Assembly (NCBI GenBank): GCA_963798655.1
Contig: CAWCUH010000023.1
Location: 94,795-158,794 of the forward strand
Direction of reading: 5' to 3'
DNA length: 64,000 bases
Source: CAVSMC01 sp963798655
Lineage (GTDB): Bacteria > Pseudomonadota > Gammaproteobacteria > Burkholderiales > Casimicrobiaceae
The notes beneath the pieces were generated by a model. The model searched no databases, was not told where the DNA came from, and saw only the letters and a list, made by a program, of their open reading frames with translations. A program made the translations under genes and the position numbers. This document shows positions 8,974 through 19,742 of the stretch, one piece after another. Every line of letters begins with the position of its first letter. The stretch's first letter is position 1.

Positions 8974-10509
8974 ATGAGCCTGCTGCGCTCGGTCACGACA
9001 GTCAGCGCAATGACGCTGCTGTCGCGAATCACCGGGCTCGCACGCGAAAGCCTCAAGGCGACGGTGTTCGGCGCCGGCGTGTCGATGGACGCGTTCGAGG
9101 CCGCGTTCCGGCTGCCGAACATCCTGCGGCGCCTGTTCGCCGAGGGCGCGTTCGCGCAGGCGTTCGTGCCGATCTTCGCCGAATACCGGCGCCAGCGCGG
9201 CGAGGAGGAAACACGCGCGCTCGTCGGCCGCGTCGGCGCGCTGCTGGCCGTGACGCTGCTCGTGCTCACCGCGCTGGGCGTCTTCGCCGCACCGTGGCTC
9301 GTCTACGCGCTCGCATCCGGCTTCGCGAAGACTCCGGGCAAGGTCGAGCTCACCGCGGCGATGATCCGGATCGTCTTTCCGTACATCTTCTTCGTGTCGC
9401 TCGTTTCGCTCGCGGGAGGCGTTCTGAACGTTTATCGCGAATTCGCGATCCCGGCGGTGACGCCGGTGCTGCTGAACCTGTCGGTCGTCGGCGCCGCGAT
9501 CTGGCTCGCGCCGCACGTCGATCCGCCGATCGTCGCGCTCGCATGGGGCGTGTTTCTCGGCGGCATCGCGCAGCTCGCCGTGCAGATCGCGCCGCTCGCG
9601 CGGCTCGGGATGCTGCCGCGGCCGCGCTTCGACTGGCGCGATCCCGGCGTTCGCCGCGTGCTGCGCGCGATGGGACCGGCCGTGCTCGGCGTGTCGGCGG
9701 CGCAGATCTCGGCGCTGATCAACACGCAGCTCGCCGCGTCGCTCGGCGACGGGCGCATCTCGTGGATCACGTATGCGGACCGCCTGATGGAATTCCCCAC
9801 GGCGCTGCTCGGCGTCGCGCTCGGCACGGTGTTGCTGCCTTCGCTCGCCAAGCATCACGCCGACGCCGATCCCATCGAGTACTCGGCGCTGCTCGACTGG
9901 GGCGTTCGCCTCGCGTTCCTGCTCGCGCTGCCGGCGGCGGTTGCGCTCTGGGTGCTCGCGGTGCCGATGATCTCGACGCTGTACCAGTACGGGCACTTCA
10001 CCGTCGCCGACGTGATGGCCACGCGCGACGCGCTGCTCGGCTACAGCGTGGGCCTGCTCGGGCTGATCCTGGTGAAGATCCTCGCGCCCGGCTTCTACGC
10101 GCGGCAGATGATGCGCACGCCCGTGCAGATCGCGTTCGCGAGCGTCGTTGTCGCGCAGACATTCGCGGTGATCCTGATGCAGCGGATCGGGCATGCCGGA
10201 CTGACGCTCGCGATCTCGCTCGGCGCTTGCCTCAATGCGGCGCTGCTCTTTCGCGCGCTGCGCCGCCGCGGCATCTACACGCCGCGTCCCGGCTGGCTGC
10301 GCTTCTTCGCGAAGCTCGTGATCGCGCTCGGCGTACTCGCCGCGGCGCTGTTCGCGATCGCCGGCCCGGCGTCGCTGTGGACGGCCGCGTCGCTGTGGAC
10401 GAAGGTCGCCCGACTCGGGTGGGTCTGCGCGGCCGGTGCCGGCGTGTATTTCGGCGCGCTGTGGCTGCTGGGCTTCAGGATCGCCGACTTCAACCGGCGA
10501 GAGGCGTAG
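8974..10509 (+). CDS. murJ: Lipid II flippase
   Basis: Inner-membrane MOP-family flippase that moves lipid II across the membrane for peptidoglycan synthesis. It has 511 residues, the normal length, starting MSLLRSVTTVSAMTLLSRIT, with the signature GLARESLKATVFGAG and about 14 hydrophobic segments. Conserved charged residues appear in FRLPNILRRLFAEGAFAQAF. The ATG at 8974 was chosen over 8875 because it matches the family N-terminus. It is divergent from rpsT and convergent with fur, whose stop codon abuts it. Confidence 0.96.
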   Translation: MSLLRSVTTVSAMTLLSRITGLARESLKATVFGAGVSMDAFEAAFRLPNILRRLFAEGAFAQAFVPIFAEYRRQRGEEETRALVGRVGALLAVTLLVLTALGVFAAPWLVYALASGFAKTPGKVELTAAMIRIVFPYIFFVSLVSLAGGVLNVYREFAIPAVTPVLLNLSVVGAAIWLAPHVDPPIVALAWGVFLGGIAQLAVQIAPLARLGMLPRPRFDWRDPGVRRVLRAMGPAVLGVSAAQISALINTQLAASLGDGRISWITYADRLMEFPTALLGVALGTVLLPSLAKHHADADPIEYSALLDWGVRLAFLLALPAAVALWVLAVPMISTLYQYGHFTVADVMATRDALLGYSVGLLGLILVKILAPGFYARQMMRTPVQIAFASVVVAQTFAVILMQRIGHAGLTLAISLGACLNAALLFRALRRRGIYTPRPGWLRFFAKLVIALGVLAAALFAIAGPASLWTAASLWTKVARLGWVCAAGAGVYFGALWLLGFRIADFNRREA

Positions 10510-10944
10510 CTACGATTCCTGACCGTCCTTGCGGAACGGGCAGTGCGCCTTCACGCACTCGGCGTACAGGTACAGCGCGTGCTCGCGGATCTCGAAGCCG
10601 CGCTCCTTAGCGATCTTCATCTGCCGCTTCTCGATCTCGGAGTCGTAGAACTCCTCGACGCGGCCGCAGTTCATGCAGACGAGATGATCGTGATGACGGC
10701 CTTCGTTCAGCTCGAACACCGCCTTGCCGGACTCGAAATGGTGGCGCACGAGCAGGCCGGCCTGCTCGAACTGCGTGAGCACGCGGTAGACGGTGGCGAG
10801 GCCGATGTCGAGGCCTTCGGACACGAGCTGCTTGTAGACGTCCTCGGCCGTCATGTGGCGAACCTTGGACGACTCGAACAGGTTGATGATCTTCAGCCGC
10901 GGCGCCGTCGCCTTGAGGCCTGCGGACTTCAAATCGTGCGTCAT
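10510..10944 (-). CDS. fur: Ferric uptake regulator
   Basis: Iron-responsive repressor of 144 residues. The N-terminal winged helix contains MTAEDVYKQL and LATVYRVLTQFEQAGL. The metal-sensing His cluster HHDH is at 84-87, and zinc-type Cys pairs are C90-x2-C93 and C130-x4-C135. The start is the ATG at 10944. It is divergent from bamE with a 54-bp gap, the arrangement common in betaproteobacteria, so the two promoters overlap. Its stop codon follows directly after the murJ stop on the other strand. Confidence 0.97.
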   Translation of the reverse strand: MTHDLKSAGLKATAPRLKIINLFESSKVRHMTAEDVYKQLVSEGLDIGLATVYRVLTQFEQAGLLVRHHFESGKAVFELNEGRHHDHLVCMNCGRVEEFYDSEIEKRQMKIAKERGFEIREHALYLYAECVKAHCPFRKDGQES

Positions 10945-10974
10945 CGCGTGCGCGCTCCGTAAGGCGTCGGCGGC

Positions 10975-10980
10975 TATAAT
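10975..10980 (+). promoter_or_regulatory. TATAAT -10 box for bamE
   Basis: A perfect TATAAT sits about 20 bp upstream of the bamE start in the fur-bamE divergent gap. No good -35 hexamer is seen 16-18 bp upstream. Confidence 0.55.
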
Positions 10981-10998
10981 AGCCACTCGCCTTCCAAA

Positions 10999-11481
10999 TT
11001 GCGACGTTCCGTGTCCCATCGTTTTCCTTCGCGCCATTCGCTTCTTGCCGCGTCGTCGATCGCGCTCGTGCTCGTCGCCGGCTGCGCGACGATCGACGAG
11101 TACTTCCCGACGGCGCGCTCGTTCGGCGTCTACAAGATCGACATCAACCAGGGCAACTACCTGTCGCAGGACATGGTCGACAAGCTGAAGGTCGGCCAGA
11201 CGAAGCAGCAGGTGCGCGCGATCCTCGGCACGCCGCTGGTGACGAGCGCGTTTCGCGACAACCGCTGGGACTACATCTACGAGTTCCAGCGCCAGGGCCG
11301 CCTCGTCGAGCGGCGCGGTTTCACCGCGTATTTCGTCGACGACAAGCTCGCACGCTGGGAAGGCGACGAGATGCCCCAATCGGTGGCGGAGCTGAACCGG
11401 GCCGCGGCAACGCGCGCGCTGCCGCCCGAAGGCGAGAACGTCGTCGTCCGCTGGTTCCGCGACATCTTCAAGCGCGACTGA
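10999..11481 (+). CDS. bamE: Outer membrane assembly lipoprotein BamE (SmpA/OmlA)
   Basis: Lipoprotein subunit of the BAM complex that inserts beta-barrel proteins. The signal peptide ends in lipobox LVAGC with the lipidated Cys at residue 29. The SmpA/OmlA domain shows KVGQTKQQVRAILGTP and the conserved FRDNRWDYIYEFQRQG. It has 160 residues with the TTG start at 10999; a GTG at 11011 is an equally possible start. The family usually has a 110-150-residue mature part, so length is normal. It is followed 20 bp later by dapB. Confidence 0.95.
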   Translation: MRRSVSHRFPSRHSLLAASSIALVLVAGCATIDEYFPTARSFGVYKIDINQGNYLSQDMVDKLKVGQTKQQVRAILGTPLVTSAFRDNRWDYIYEFQRQGRLVERRGFTAYFVDDKLARWEGDEMPQSVAELNRAAATRALPPEGENVVVRWFRDIFKRD

Positions 11482-11500
11482 CGCCGACGGCGCGCGAGCG

Positions 11501-12313
11501 ATGCTGCGAATCGCGATCGCCGGCGCGAGCGGCCGGATGGGCCAGGCGCTGATCGAGGCGACGCTCGCCGAGCCCGATCTCGTGCTCGCCGCGGCGATCG
11601 ACGTCGAAGGAAGTCCGCTCATCGGGCGCGATGCCGGAGAGCGCTTCGGTCGCACGACCGGTGCGCGCGTGCAAAGCGACGTCGAGGCCGCTCTCGCCGA
11701 TGTCGACGTGCTGATCGACTTCACGCGACCGCAGGGTACGCTCGCCCACGTTGCGGCATGCGCACGTCGCGGCGTCGCGGCGGTCGTCGGCACCACCGGC
11801 CTTTCCGATGCCGACAAGGCGCAGCTCGCGGCGCACGCGCGAACGATTCCGATCGTGCTCGCGCCGAACATGAGCGTCGGCATCAACGTGCTCGCGAAGC
11901 TCGTCGAGACCGCCGCGCGCCAGCTCGGTCCGGCGTACGACATCGAGATCGTCGAGATGCATCACCGGCACAAGGTCGACGCGCCGTCGGGCACCGCGAT
12001 CGCGCTCGGCGAAGCGGCGGCGCGCGGCGCCGGGCGCGCGCTCGCCGACTCGGCGATCTACGCGCGCGAAGGCATCACCGGCGAGCGGCCCGCCGGCGCG
12101 ATCGGCTTCGCGACGCTTCGCGGCGGCGACGTCGTCGGAGAGCACTCGGTGATCTTCGCCGGCGCCGGCGAGCGCGTCGAGCTCACGCACCGGGCGGCGT
12201 CGCGCAAGAACTTCGCCGCCGGCGCGTTGCGTGCCGCACGCTACGTTGCCGAGCGGCGTGCGCGCGGCGAGAACGGAATCGCGAGCATGGCGGACGTTCT
12301 CGGCTTGCGCTGA
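11501..12313 (+). CDS. dapB: 4-hydroxy-tetrahydrodipicolinate reductase
   Basis: NAD(P)H-dependent reductase of the lysine/diaminopimelate pathway. The 270-residue protein begins MLRIAIAGASGRMGQALIEA, where GASGRMG is the dinucleotide-binding loop. The substrate signature EMHHRHKVDAPSGTA is intact with its catalytic His and Lys. It starts 20 bp downstream of bamE and is probably in the same transcript. carA follows after a 240-bp gap containing a promoter and a strong hairpin. Confidence 0.97.
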   Translation: MLRIAIAGASGRMGQALIEATLAEPDLVLAAAIDVEGSPLIGRDAGERFGRTTGARVQSDVEAALADVDVLIDFTRPQGTLAHVAACARRGVAAVVGTTGLSDADKAQLAAHARTIPIVLAPNMSVGINVLAKLVETAARQLGPAYDIEIVEMHHRHKVDAPSGTAIALGEAAARGAGRALADSAIYAREGITGERPAGAIGFATLRGGDVVGEHSVIFAGAGERVELTHRAASRKNFAAGALRAARYVAERRARGENGIASMADVLGLR

Positions 12314-12422
12314 CGAGGGGCTGCCGTCCCGAGGCTGCGTCGAGCCATCCGCCTTTCGGCGACGCACGGCGGATTCGTCGGTCGGCGCGCGCCCACGGGT
12401 TGAAGAGCAGCCGCGTTGTCGG

Positions 12423-12428
12423 TATAAT
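12423..12428 (+). promoter_or_regulatory. TATAAT -10 box for carAB
   Basis: A perfect TATAAT lies 127 bp upstream of the carA ATG. Transcription would start near 12434, so the 15-bp hairpin at 12442-12474 would form the extreme 5' end of the mRNA. Confidence 0.55.
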
Positions 12429-12441
12429 TGGATGCTTCTAT

Positions 12442-12474
12442 GAAGCGGGAACGGCCGGCGGCCGTTCCCGCTTC
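12442..12474. repeat. Perfect 15-bp hairpin in the carA leader
   Basis: GAAGCGGGAACGGCC (12442-12456) is the exact reverse complement of 12460-12474, with a GGC loop. No T-run follows. Its place just after the predicted start site and about 80 nt before carA suggests a leader structure for pyrimidine or arginine control or for RNA stability; this is inference. Confidence 0.75.
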
Positions 12475-12554
12475 GCATGTCCGGACCCGGGTCGCTCGAC
12501 GGCGCGCCGGGACCCGCGCCGGAAGCGGACGCACGACACCACGAGCGCCTGACG

Positions 12555-13748
12555 ATGACCGCCTCCCGCCCGCTGCTTGCCACGACGACGCCCGCGCTGC
12601 TCGCACTCGCGGACGGAACGATCTTCCATGGTCGCGCGATTGGCGCTGCCGGCCACGCGGTCGGCGAAGTCGTGTTCAACACGTCGATGACCGGCTACCA
12701 GGAGATCCTCACCGACCCGTCGTACGCCGGACAGATCGTGACGCTCACGTATCCGCACGTCGGCAACGTCGGCGTCAACGGCGACGACGTCGAGTCCGCG
12801 CGCCCGCATGCGGCGGGACTCGTGATTCGCGACTTGCCGCGCGTCGTGTCGAACTTCCGCTCGCAGGGTGATCTCGGCGCGTACCTCGTTGCGAACGGCG
12901 TCGTCGGCATCGCCGACCTCGACACGCGCAAGCTCACGCGCGCGCTGCGCGAGAAGGGTGCACAGAACGGCTGCATCCACGCCAGGGACCGGCCGGGCGC
13001 GATCGGCGAGCGCGACATCGCCGATGCGCTCGAACGGGCAAAGGCCGCGCCGTCAATGTGCGGCCTCGATCTCGCGAAGGTCGTTTCGTGCCGCGAGCCG
13101 TACCCGTGGTCGGGCGCGACGTGGGCGCTCGGCGAAGGCTATCGCGCGGCGCCGCCCGCGCGCTTCCACGTCGTCGCCTACGACTACGGTGTCAAGCGCA
13201 ACATCCTGCGCATCCTCGCCGAGCGCGGCTGCCGCCTCACCGTCGTGCCCGCGCAGACGCCCGCGGCGACGGTGCTCGCGATGCGACCCGACGGCGTGTT
13301 CCTGTCGAACGGCCCGGGCGACCCCGAGCCGTGCACCTACGCGATCGAAGCGATCCGCACGTTCCTCGACGCCGCGGTGCCGACGTTCGGCATCTGCCTC
13401 GGCCATCAGCTGCTTGGCCTCGCGTCGGGCGGGCGCACGCTCAAGATGAAGTTCGGACATCACGGCGCGAACCATCCGGTGCTCGACAACGACACCGGCC
13501 AGGTGCTGATCACGAGCCAGAACCACGGCTTCGCCGTCGACCCTGCATCGCTGCCTTCGACGGTGCGCATGACGCATGTCTCGCTGTTCGACGGCAGCCT
13601 GCAGGGCATCGCGCGCACCGATCGTCCGGCGTTCAGCTTCCAGGGCCACCCGGAGGCGAGCCCCGGGCCGCACGACATCCGCTATCTGTTCGATCGCTTC
13701 GTCAGGCTGATGGAACAGCGTGGCGCGTCGCCGGCGAAGGCTGCCTAG
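12555..13748 (+). CDS. carA: Carbamoyl-phosphate synthase small subunit
   Basis: Glutamine amidotransferase subunit that feeds ammonia to CarB to make carbamoyl phosphate for arginine and pyrimidines. It has 397 residues. The N-terminal CarA domain shows VVFNTSMTGYQEILTDPSY. The class-I glutaminase shows FLSNGPGDPEPC, the nucleophile loop FGICLGHQLL, and the catalytic His of the FQGHPEASPGP region. The ATG at 12555 was chosen over 12477 because MTASRPLLA leads straight into the conserved domain. carB follows after a repeat-filled 238-bp spacer. Confidence 0.97.
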   Translation: MTASRPLLATTTPALLALADGTIFHGRAIGAAGHAVGEVVFNTSMTGYQEILTDPSYAGQIVTLTYPHVGNVGVNGDDVESARPHAAGLVIRDLPRVVSNFRSQGDLGAYLVANGVVGIADLDTRKLTRALREKGAQNGCIHARDRPGAIGERDIADALERAKAAPSMCGLDLAKVVSCREPYPWSGATWALGEGYRAAPPARFHVVAYDYGVKRNILRILAERGCRLTVVPAQTPAATVLAMRPDGVFLSNGPGDPEPCTYAIEAIRTFLDAAVPTFGICLGHQLLGLASGGRTLKMKFGHHGANHPVLDNDTGQVLITSQNHGFAVDPASLPSTVRMTHVSLFDGSLQGIARTDRPAFSFQGHPEASPGPHDIRYLFDRFVRLMEQRGASPAKAA

Positions 13749-13764
13749 GATGAACGAGCCCCGC

Positions 13765-13983
13765 GCTCGCTTCGCTCGCTGCCCCCTGAGGGGGCTGGGT
13801 CAGTCCCTTGGGGCGGCCCTGCGGGACATGAAACGACCCCCAGGCTCGCTGTGCTCGCTACCCCCAAAGGGGGCTCGTCAGTCCCTTGGGGCGGCCCTGC
13901 GGGACATGAAACGACCCCCAGGCTCGCTGTGCTCGCTACCCCCAAGGGGGCTCGTCAGTCCCTTGGGGCGGCCCTGCGGGACT
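13765..13983. repeat. Tandem 77-78 bp repeats in the carA-carB spacer
   Basis: Unit 1 is 13801-13878 (78 bp) and unit 2 is 13879-13955 (77 bp, one A fewer in the CCCCCAAAGGGGG palindrome). A third partial copy runs 13956 to about 13983, and a degenerate half copy precedes at 13765-13800. Each unit starts CAGTCCCTTGGGGCGGCC. The array is open in the carB frame, but carB has its own ATG at 13987. The last partial copy ends a few bases before that start, so no normal Shine-Dalgarno spacer remains. Such GC-rich repeats are scattered in Burkholderiales intergenic regions. Confidence 0.9.
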
Positions 13984-13986
13984 GAC

Positions 13987-17201
<3,215 letters not shown>

Positions 17202-17214
<13 letters not shown>

Positions 17215-17271
17215 GACTCGCCGGCGCGGCTGTGCCGATGCCGAGCGGCGCACGAATTTCACTCTGACCCT
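17202..17271. repeat. REP-like palindrome overlapping the carB stop codon
   Basis: GGGTCAGAGT (17203-17212) and ACTCTGACCC (17261-17270) form 10-bp arms around a GC-rich centre with internal dyads. The carB stop TAA begins in the left arm. The GGGGTCAGAGT core resembles dispersed betaproteobacterial palindromes linked to RAYT transposases; no RAYT gene lies in the window. Confidence 0.7.
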
Positions 17272-17282
17272 CCCGCGCATCC

Positions 17283-17566
17283 GGCGCGACGGCCATCCCG
17301 CAGTTGTCGCCTCTGCGCTACGGGGCACTCAGCACGTCGTTCGGCACGCTGACGATCGTCGCGGCCATCGCCATCGCGACGCCCCGATCACGGCGTTCGC
17401 CATTGCGATCGCGCAGGGGCGTCATCTCGGCGCATCCGAGGTTGCCGGCGTGCTGCTGACGGTGTCGGCGCTGGTTGGCAGCAATCTCGCGGCGCGACCC
17501 GCGCCCGCGCCGCGTGCGCCGCGCGCGGTGCCGGCATCCGCGCGCATCGAGCCCTGCAATCGCTGA
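17283..17566 (+). pseudogene. Remnant possibly of an EamA/DMT-type transporter
   Basis: There is no intact gene between carB and greA. One plus frame reads PLRYGALSTSFGTLTIVAA, like a transmembrane segment of DMT-superfamily permeases. After a frame change near 17380 another frame reads ITAFAIAIAQGRHLG and VAGVLLTVSALVGSNLAAR, like a final transmembrane helix, and stops at 17566. N-terminal parts are absent. I read this as a decayed C-terminal fragment; a homology search is needed to confirm the family. Confidence 0.35.
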
Positions 17567-17628
17567 TCCGCCCGCAGCGGCGGCGGTAGCGGTCGCGCCG
17601 AGCGGCTGCGCGAACGTCGCGTTGTGGG

Positions 17629-17634
17629 TATAAT
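17629..17634 (+). promoter_or_regulatory. TATAAT -10 box for greA
   Basis: A perfect TATAAT 60 bp before the greA ATG predicts a start near 17641, directly ahead of the leader hairpin. No strong -35 hexamer is seen. Confidence 0.6.
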
Positions 17635-17644
17635 GGCGACTCGG

Positions 17645-17680
17645 CCGGAGGCGAGTTTCGCGTCCGGTCGTTTCATTTTT
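17645..17680 (+). terminator. GraL-like attenuator hairpin in greA leader
   Basis: CCGGA-G-GCGA pairs with TCGC-G-TCCGG (one G/G mismatch) around a GTT loop at 17645-17667, followed by TCG and the T-rich run TTTCATTTTT. It lies between the predicted start point and the greA ATG at 17694-17696, so it would yield a short terminated leader of about 40 nt. The E. coli greA leader likewise terminates into the small RNA GraL; similarity here is of arrangement, not sequence. Confidence 0.6.
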
Positions 17681-17693
17681 CGCATTCGATGCC

Positions 17694-18170
17694 ATGAGCA
17701 AGATTCCGATGACCGTCGAAGGCGCCGAGCGCCTGAAGAAGGAGCTGCATCGACTGAAGACGGTCGACCGCCCGGCGGTGATCCAGGCGCTCGCCGAGGC
17801 GCGCTCGCACGGCGACCTGTCGGAGAACGCCGACTACGACGCGGCGAAGGAGCGGCAGGGCTTCATCGAAGGGCGCATCTCGGAGGTCGAGCGCAAGCTC
17901 GCGCACGCGCAGGTCATCAATCCGGCCGACATCCATGGCGATGGCCGCATCGTGTTCGGCGCGACCGTCGAGCTCGAGGATCTCGACAGCGGCGAGCGCG
18001 TGACCTACCAGATCGTCGGCGACGACGAGGCGGACATCAAGCACAACAAGATCTCGGTGAGCTCGCCGATCGCGCGCGCGCTGATCGGCAAGGAAGCCGG
18101 CGACACCGCCGACGTGCACGCGCCGGCGGGCGTTCGCAGCTACGAGATCCATGAAGTGCGCTACGTGTAG
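17694..18170 (+). CDS. greA: Transcription elongation factor GreA
   Basis: Binds the secondary channel of RNA polymerase and stimulates cleavage of backtracked RNA. It has 158 residues. The N-terminal coiled coil begins MSKIPMTVEGAERLKKELHR, and the acidic tip SENADYDAAKERQ carries the catalytic Asp/Glu pair. The C-terminal FKBP-like domain contains IVGDDEADIK and SPIARALIGKEAGD. The ATG at 17694 is preceded by a leader with a -10 box and terminator-like hairpin. Confidence 0.97.
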   Translation: MSKIPMTVEGAERLKKELHRLKTVDRPAVIQALAEARSHGDLSENADYDAAKERQGFIEGRISEVERKLAHAQVINPADIHGDGRIVFGATVELEDLDSGERVTYQIVGDDEADIKHNKISVSSPIARALIGKEAGDTADVHAPAGVRSYEIHEVRYV

Positions 18171-18463
18171 CGCTCGAGGCCTTGGCGCGGCGCCGATCGC
18201 GCGCCCGCTGCTTCATTGACGCGCACGACCAGCGCCATCCATGCCGTTGCACGGCAAAGATGGGCGCGCGAGGCCCGTACCGACGAGCGTCATCCCAAGA
18301 CGACGTCATCGACTTTCGGGATTTCGGCATTCTTCCGACGTTCTTTAGGCCGTTCGTCGGCGTCGATCGACCGTTCGTGCGCGTGGCACGCGGCGTGCAG
18401 TTCGATGCCCACTCGCTGCAGCCCGTTGCGGCAACCGCCTACCACACAAGGGAGAACAGCCAA

Positions 18464-18997
18464 GTGACTCATTCGATCAATCGCGTTGCGCTCGGCGCCG
18501 CCATCGCGGCGGCGACGCTCGCCCTGTCGCCGGCGCACGCCGCCAACGCCACCGCGAACCTCGCCGTGCAGGCGCAGGTCAACGCGAACTGCACGATCTC
18601 GACGTCGATGGTCGACTTCGGCTCGTACGATCCGGTCGTCGCCAACGCAGCGGCGGCGAAGACCGGCAGCGGCGCCGTGACGGTCGCGTGCACGAAAGGA
18701 TCGGCACCGACGATCGGACTCGGACTGGGCAGCAACGCGTCCGGGTCGACGCGCCGGATGACCAACGGCACCGACATGCTCTCGTATGAGCTGTACTTGC
18801 CGCCGAACGTGACGCCCGGCACCGCATGCGGCGCGCTGACGACGATCTGGGGCACGTCGGGCGCGAATCTGTTCACGCCGACATCGCCCGCGAGCACGGC
18901 TGGCCGCACGTACAACGTCTGCGGTTCGATCGCCGGCGGACAGAACGTCGGCGTCGGCACGTACAACGACATCGTCGTCGCCACCGTCAACTTCTGA
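18464..18997 (+). CDS. Spore coat protein U (SCPU) domain major pilus subunit
   Basis: Secreted pilin of the archaic chaperone-usher type. The GTG start at 18464 follows a GGAGAA ribosome site and gives a signal peptide (MTHSINRVALGAAIAAATLA) cleaved near AHAAN. The mature part begins with a hydrophobic strand ending NCTIS, followed by VDFGSYDP and closing with GTYNDIVVATVNF, the standard SCPU pattern. It has 177 residues. An in-frame extension to 18182 exists but would place the signal peptide internally. It heads an operon with chaperone, usher and a second subunit. Confidence 0.9.
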   Translation: MTHSINRVALGAAIAAATLALSPAHAANATANLAVQAQVNANCTISTSMVDFGSYDPVVANAAAAKTGSGAVTVACTKGSAPTIGLGLGSNASGSTRRMTNGTDMLSYELYLPPNVTPGTACGALTTIWGTSGANLFTPTSPASTAGRTYNVCGSIAGGQNVGVGTYNDIVVATVNF

Positions 18998-19004
18998 TCG
19001 CGCT

Positions 19005-19742
19005 GTGACGTCGCTTCGACGCGCGGCCGCCAAGGCCGCGCTGCTGGCGTGCGCGCTCGCGTGCACGGGCGTGCGCGCCGGGTCGTTCCAGGTCAACCCG
19101 ATCCGCGTCGATTTGTCCGTTCAGTCGACGAGCGCCGCGATCACCGTGCGCAACGACGGCAGCGAGCCCGTCGTCGTACAGGCGTCGATGCTCGCGTGGT
19201 CGCAGTCCGGCGGCAGCGACGTCTACACGCCGACGACCGAAGCGCTCGTCACGCCGCCGATCGCGACGATCGCACCCGGTCGCGAGCAGATCATGCGCGT
19301 GGGCTTGCGCCGCGCGCCGGAGGCCGCGCGCGAGTTGACGTATCGGCTGTTCCTGCAGGAAGTGCCCGCGCCGCCGCAGCCGGGCTTCAACGGATTGCAG
19401 GTCGCGCTTCGCATCGGCGTGCCGGTGTTCGTCGCTCCGCTGATGCCGAATCCGAAGCCGTTGCGCTGGAGCGCGGTGCTCGCGAGCGAAGGCATGTTGA
19501 AGCTTGCTGCATCGAACGGCGGCAACGTGCATCACCGGATCGGCGACTTCGATGTGCGCATCGCCGGCGACGCCGCCGCGCCGCTCGCCGGCGCGTCGAC
19601 GGTGTCTTACGTGCTGGCCGGCCAGACGCGTGAATGGACGCTCGCGGCTCCCTTCGATCGCGTGCGCTTCGCAAGCGAGCTTGCGCTGAAGGCGTTCACC
19701 GATGCGGGCGAGATCGAAGCGGCAATCAGGCTCGATCGCTAG
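19005..19742 (+). CDS. Periplasmic pilus chaperone (PapD-like)
   Basis: A 245-residue periplasmic chaperone that caps pilus subunits before export through the usher. It starts with GTG 8 bp after the subunit stop. The signal peptide MTSLRRAAAKAALLACALAC ends near VRAGSFQVNP. The first Ig-like domain shows NPIRVDLSVQSTSAAITVRN and TPPIATIAPGREQIMRVGLR, the PapD G1-strand region. The second domain holds LQVALRIGVPVFVAP. This is the CsuC-like archaic class by context with SCPU subunits. Confidence 0.92.
   Translation: MTSLRRAAAKAALLACALACTGVRAGSFQVNPIRVDLSVQSTSAAITVRNDGSEPVVVQASMLAWSQSGGSDVYTPTTEALVTPPIATIAPGREQIMRVGLRRAPEAARELTYRLFLQEVPAPPQPGFNGLQVALRIGVPVFVAPLMPNPKPLRWSAVLASEGMLKLAASNGGNVHHRIGDFDVRIAGDAAAPLAGASTVSYVLAGQTREWTLAAPFDRVRFASELALKAFTDAGEIEAAIRLDR

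Noticed and set aside
10510..11943. A 477-codon minus frame extending fur upstream through bamE and dapB
   Set aside because: Fur has a normal ATG at 10944 with the standard 144-residue length; the extension is antisense to bamE and dapB.
13801..13983. CRISPR-like array in the carA-carB spacer
   Set aside because: The units are contiguous 77-78 bp tandem repeats with no variable spacers, and no cas genes are present in the window.
13746..13986. N-terminal extension of CarB through the repeat array
   Set aside because: The in-frame stretch is a tandem noncoding-type repeat, and MPKRNDIQSILIIGAG at 13987 is the canonical CarB start.
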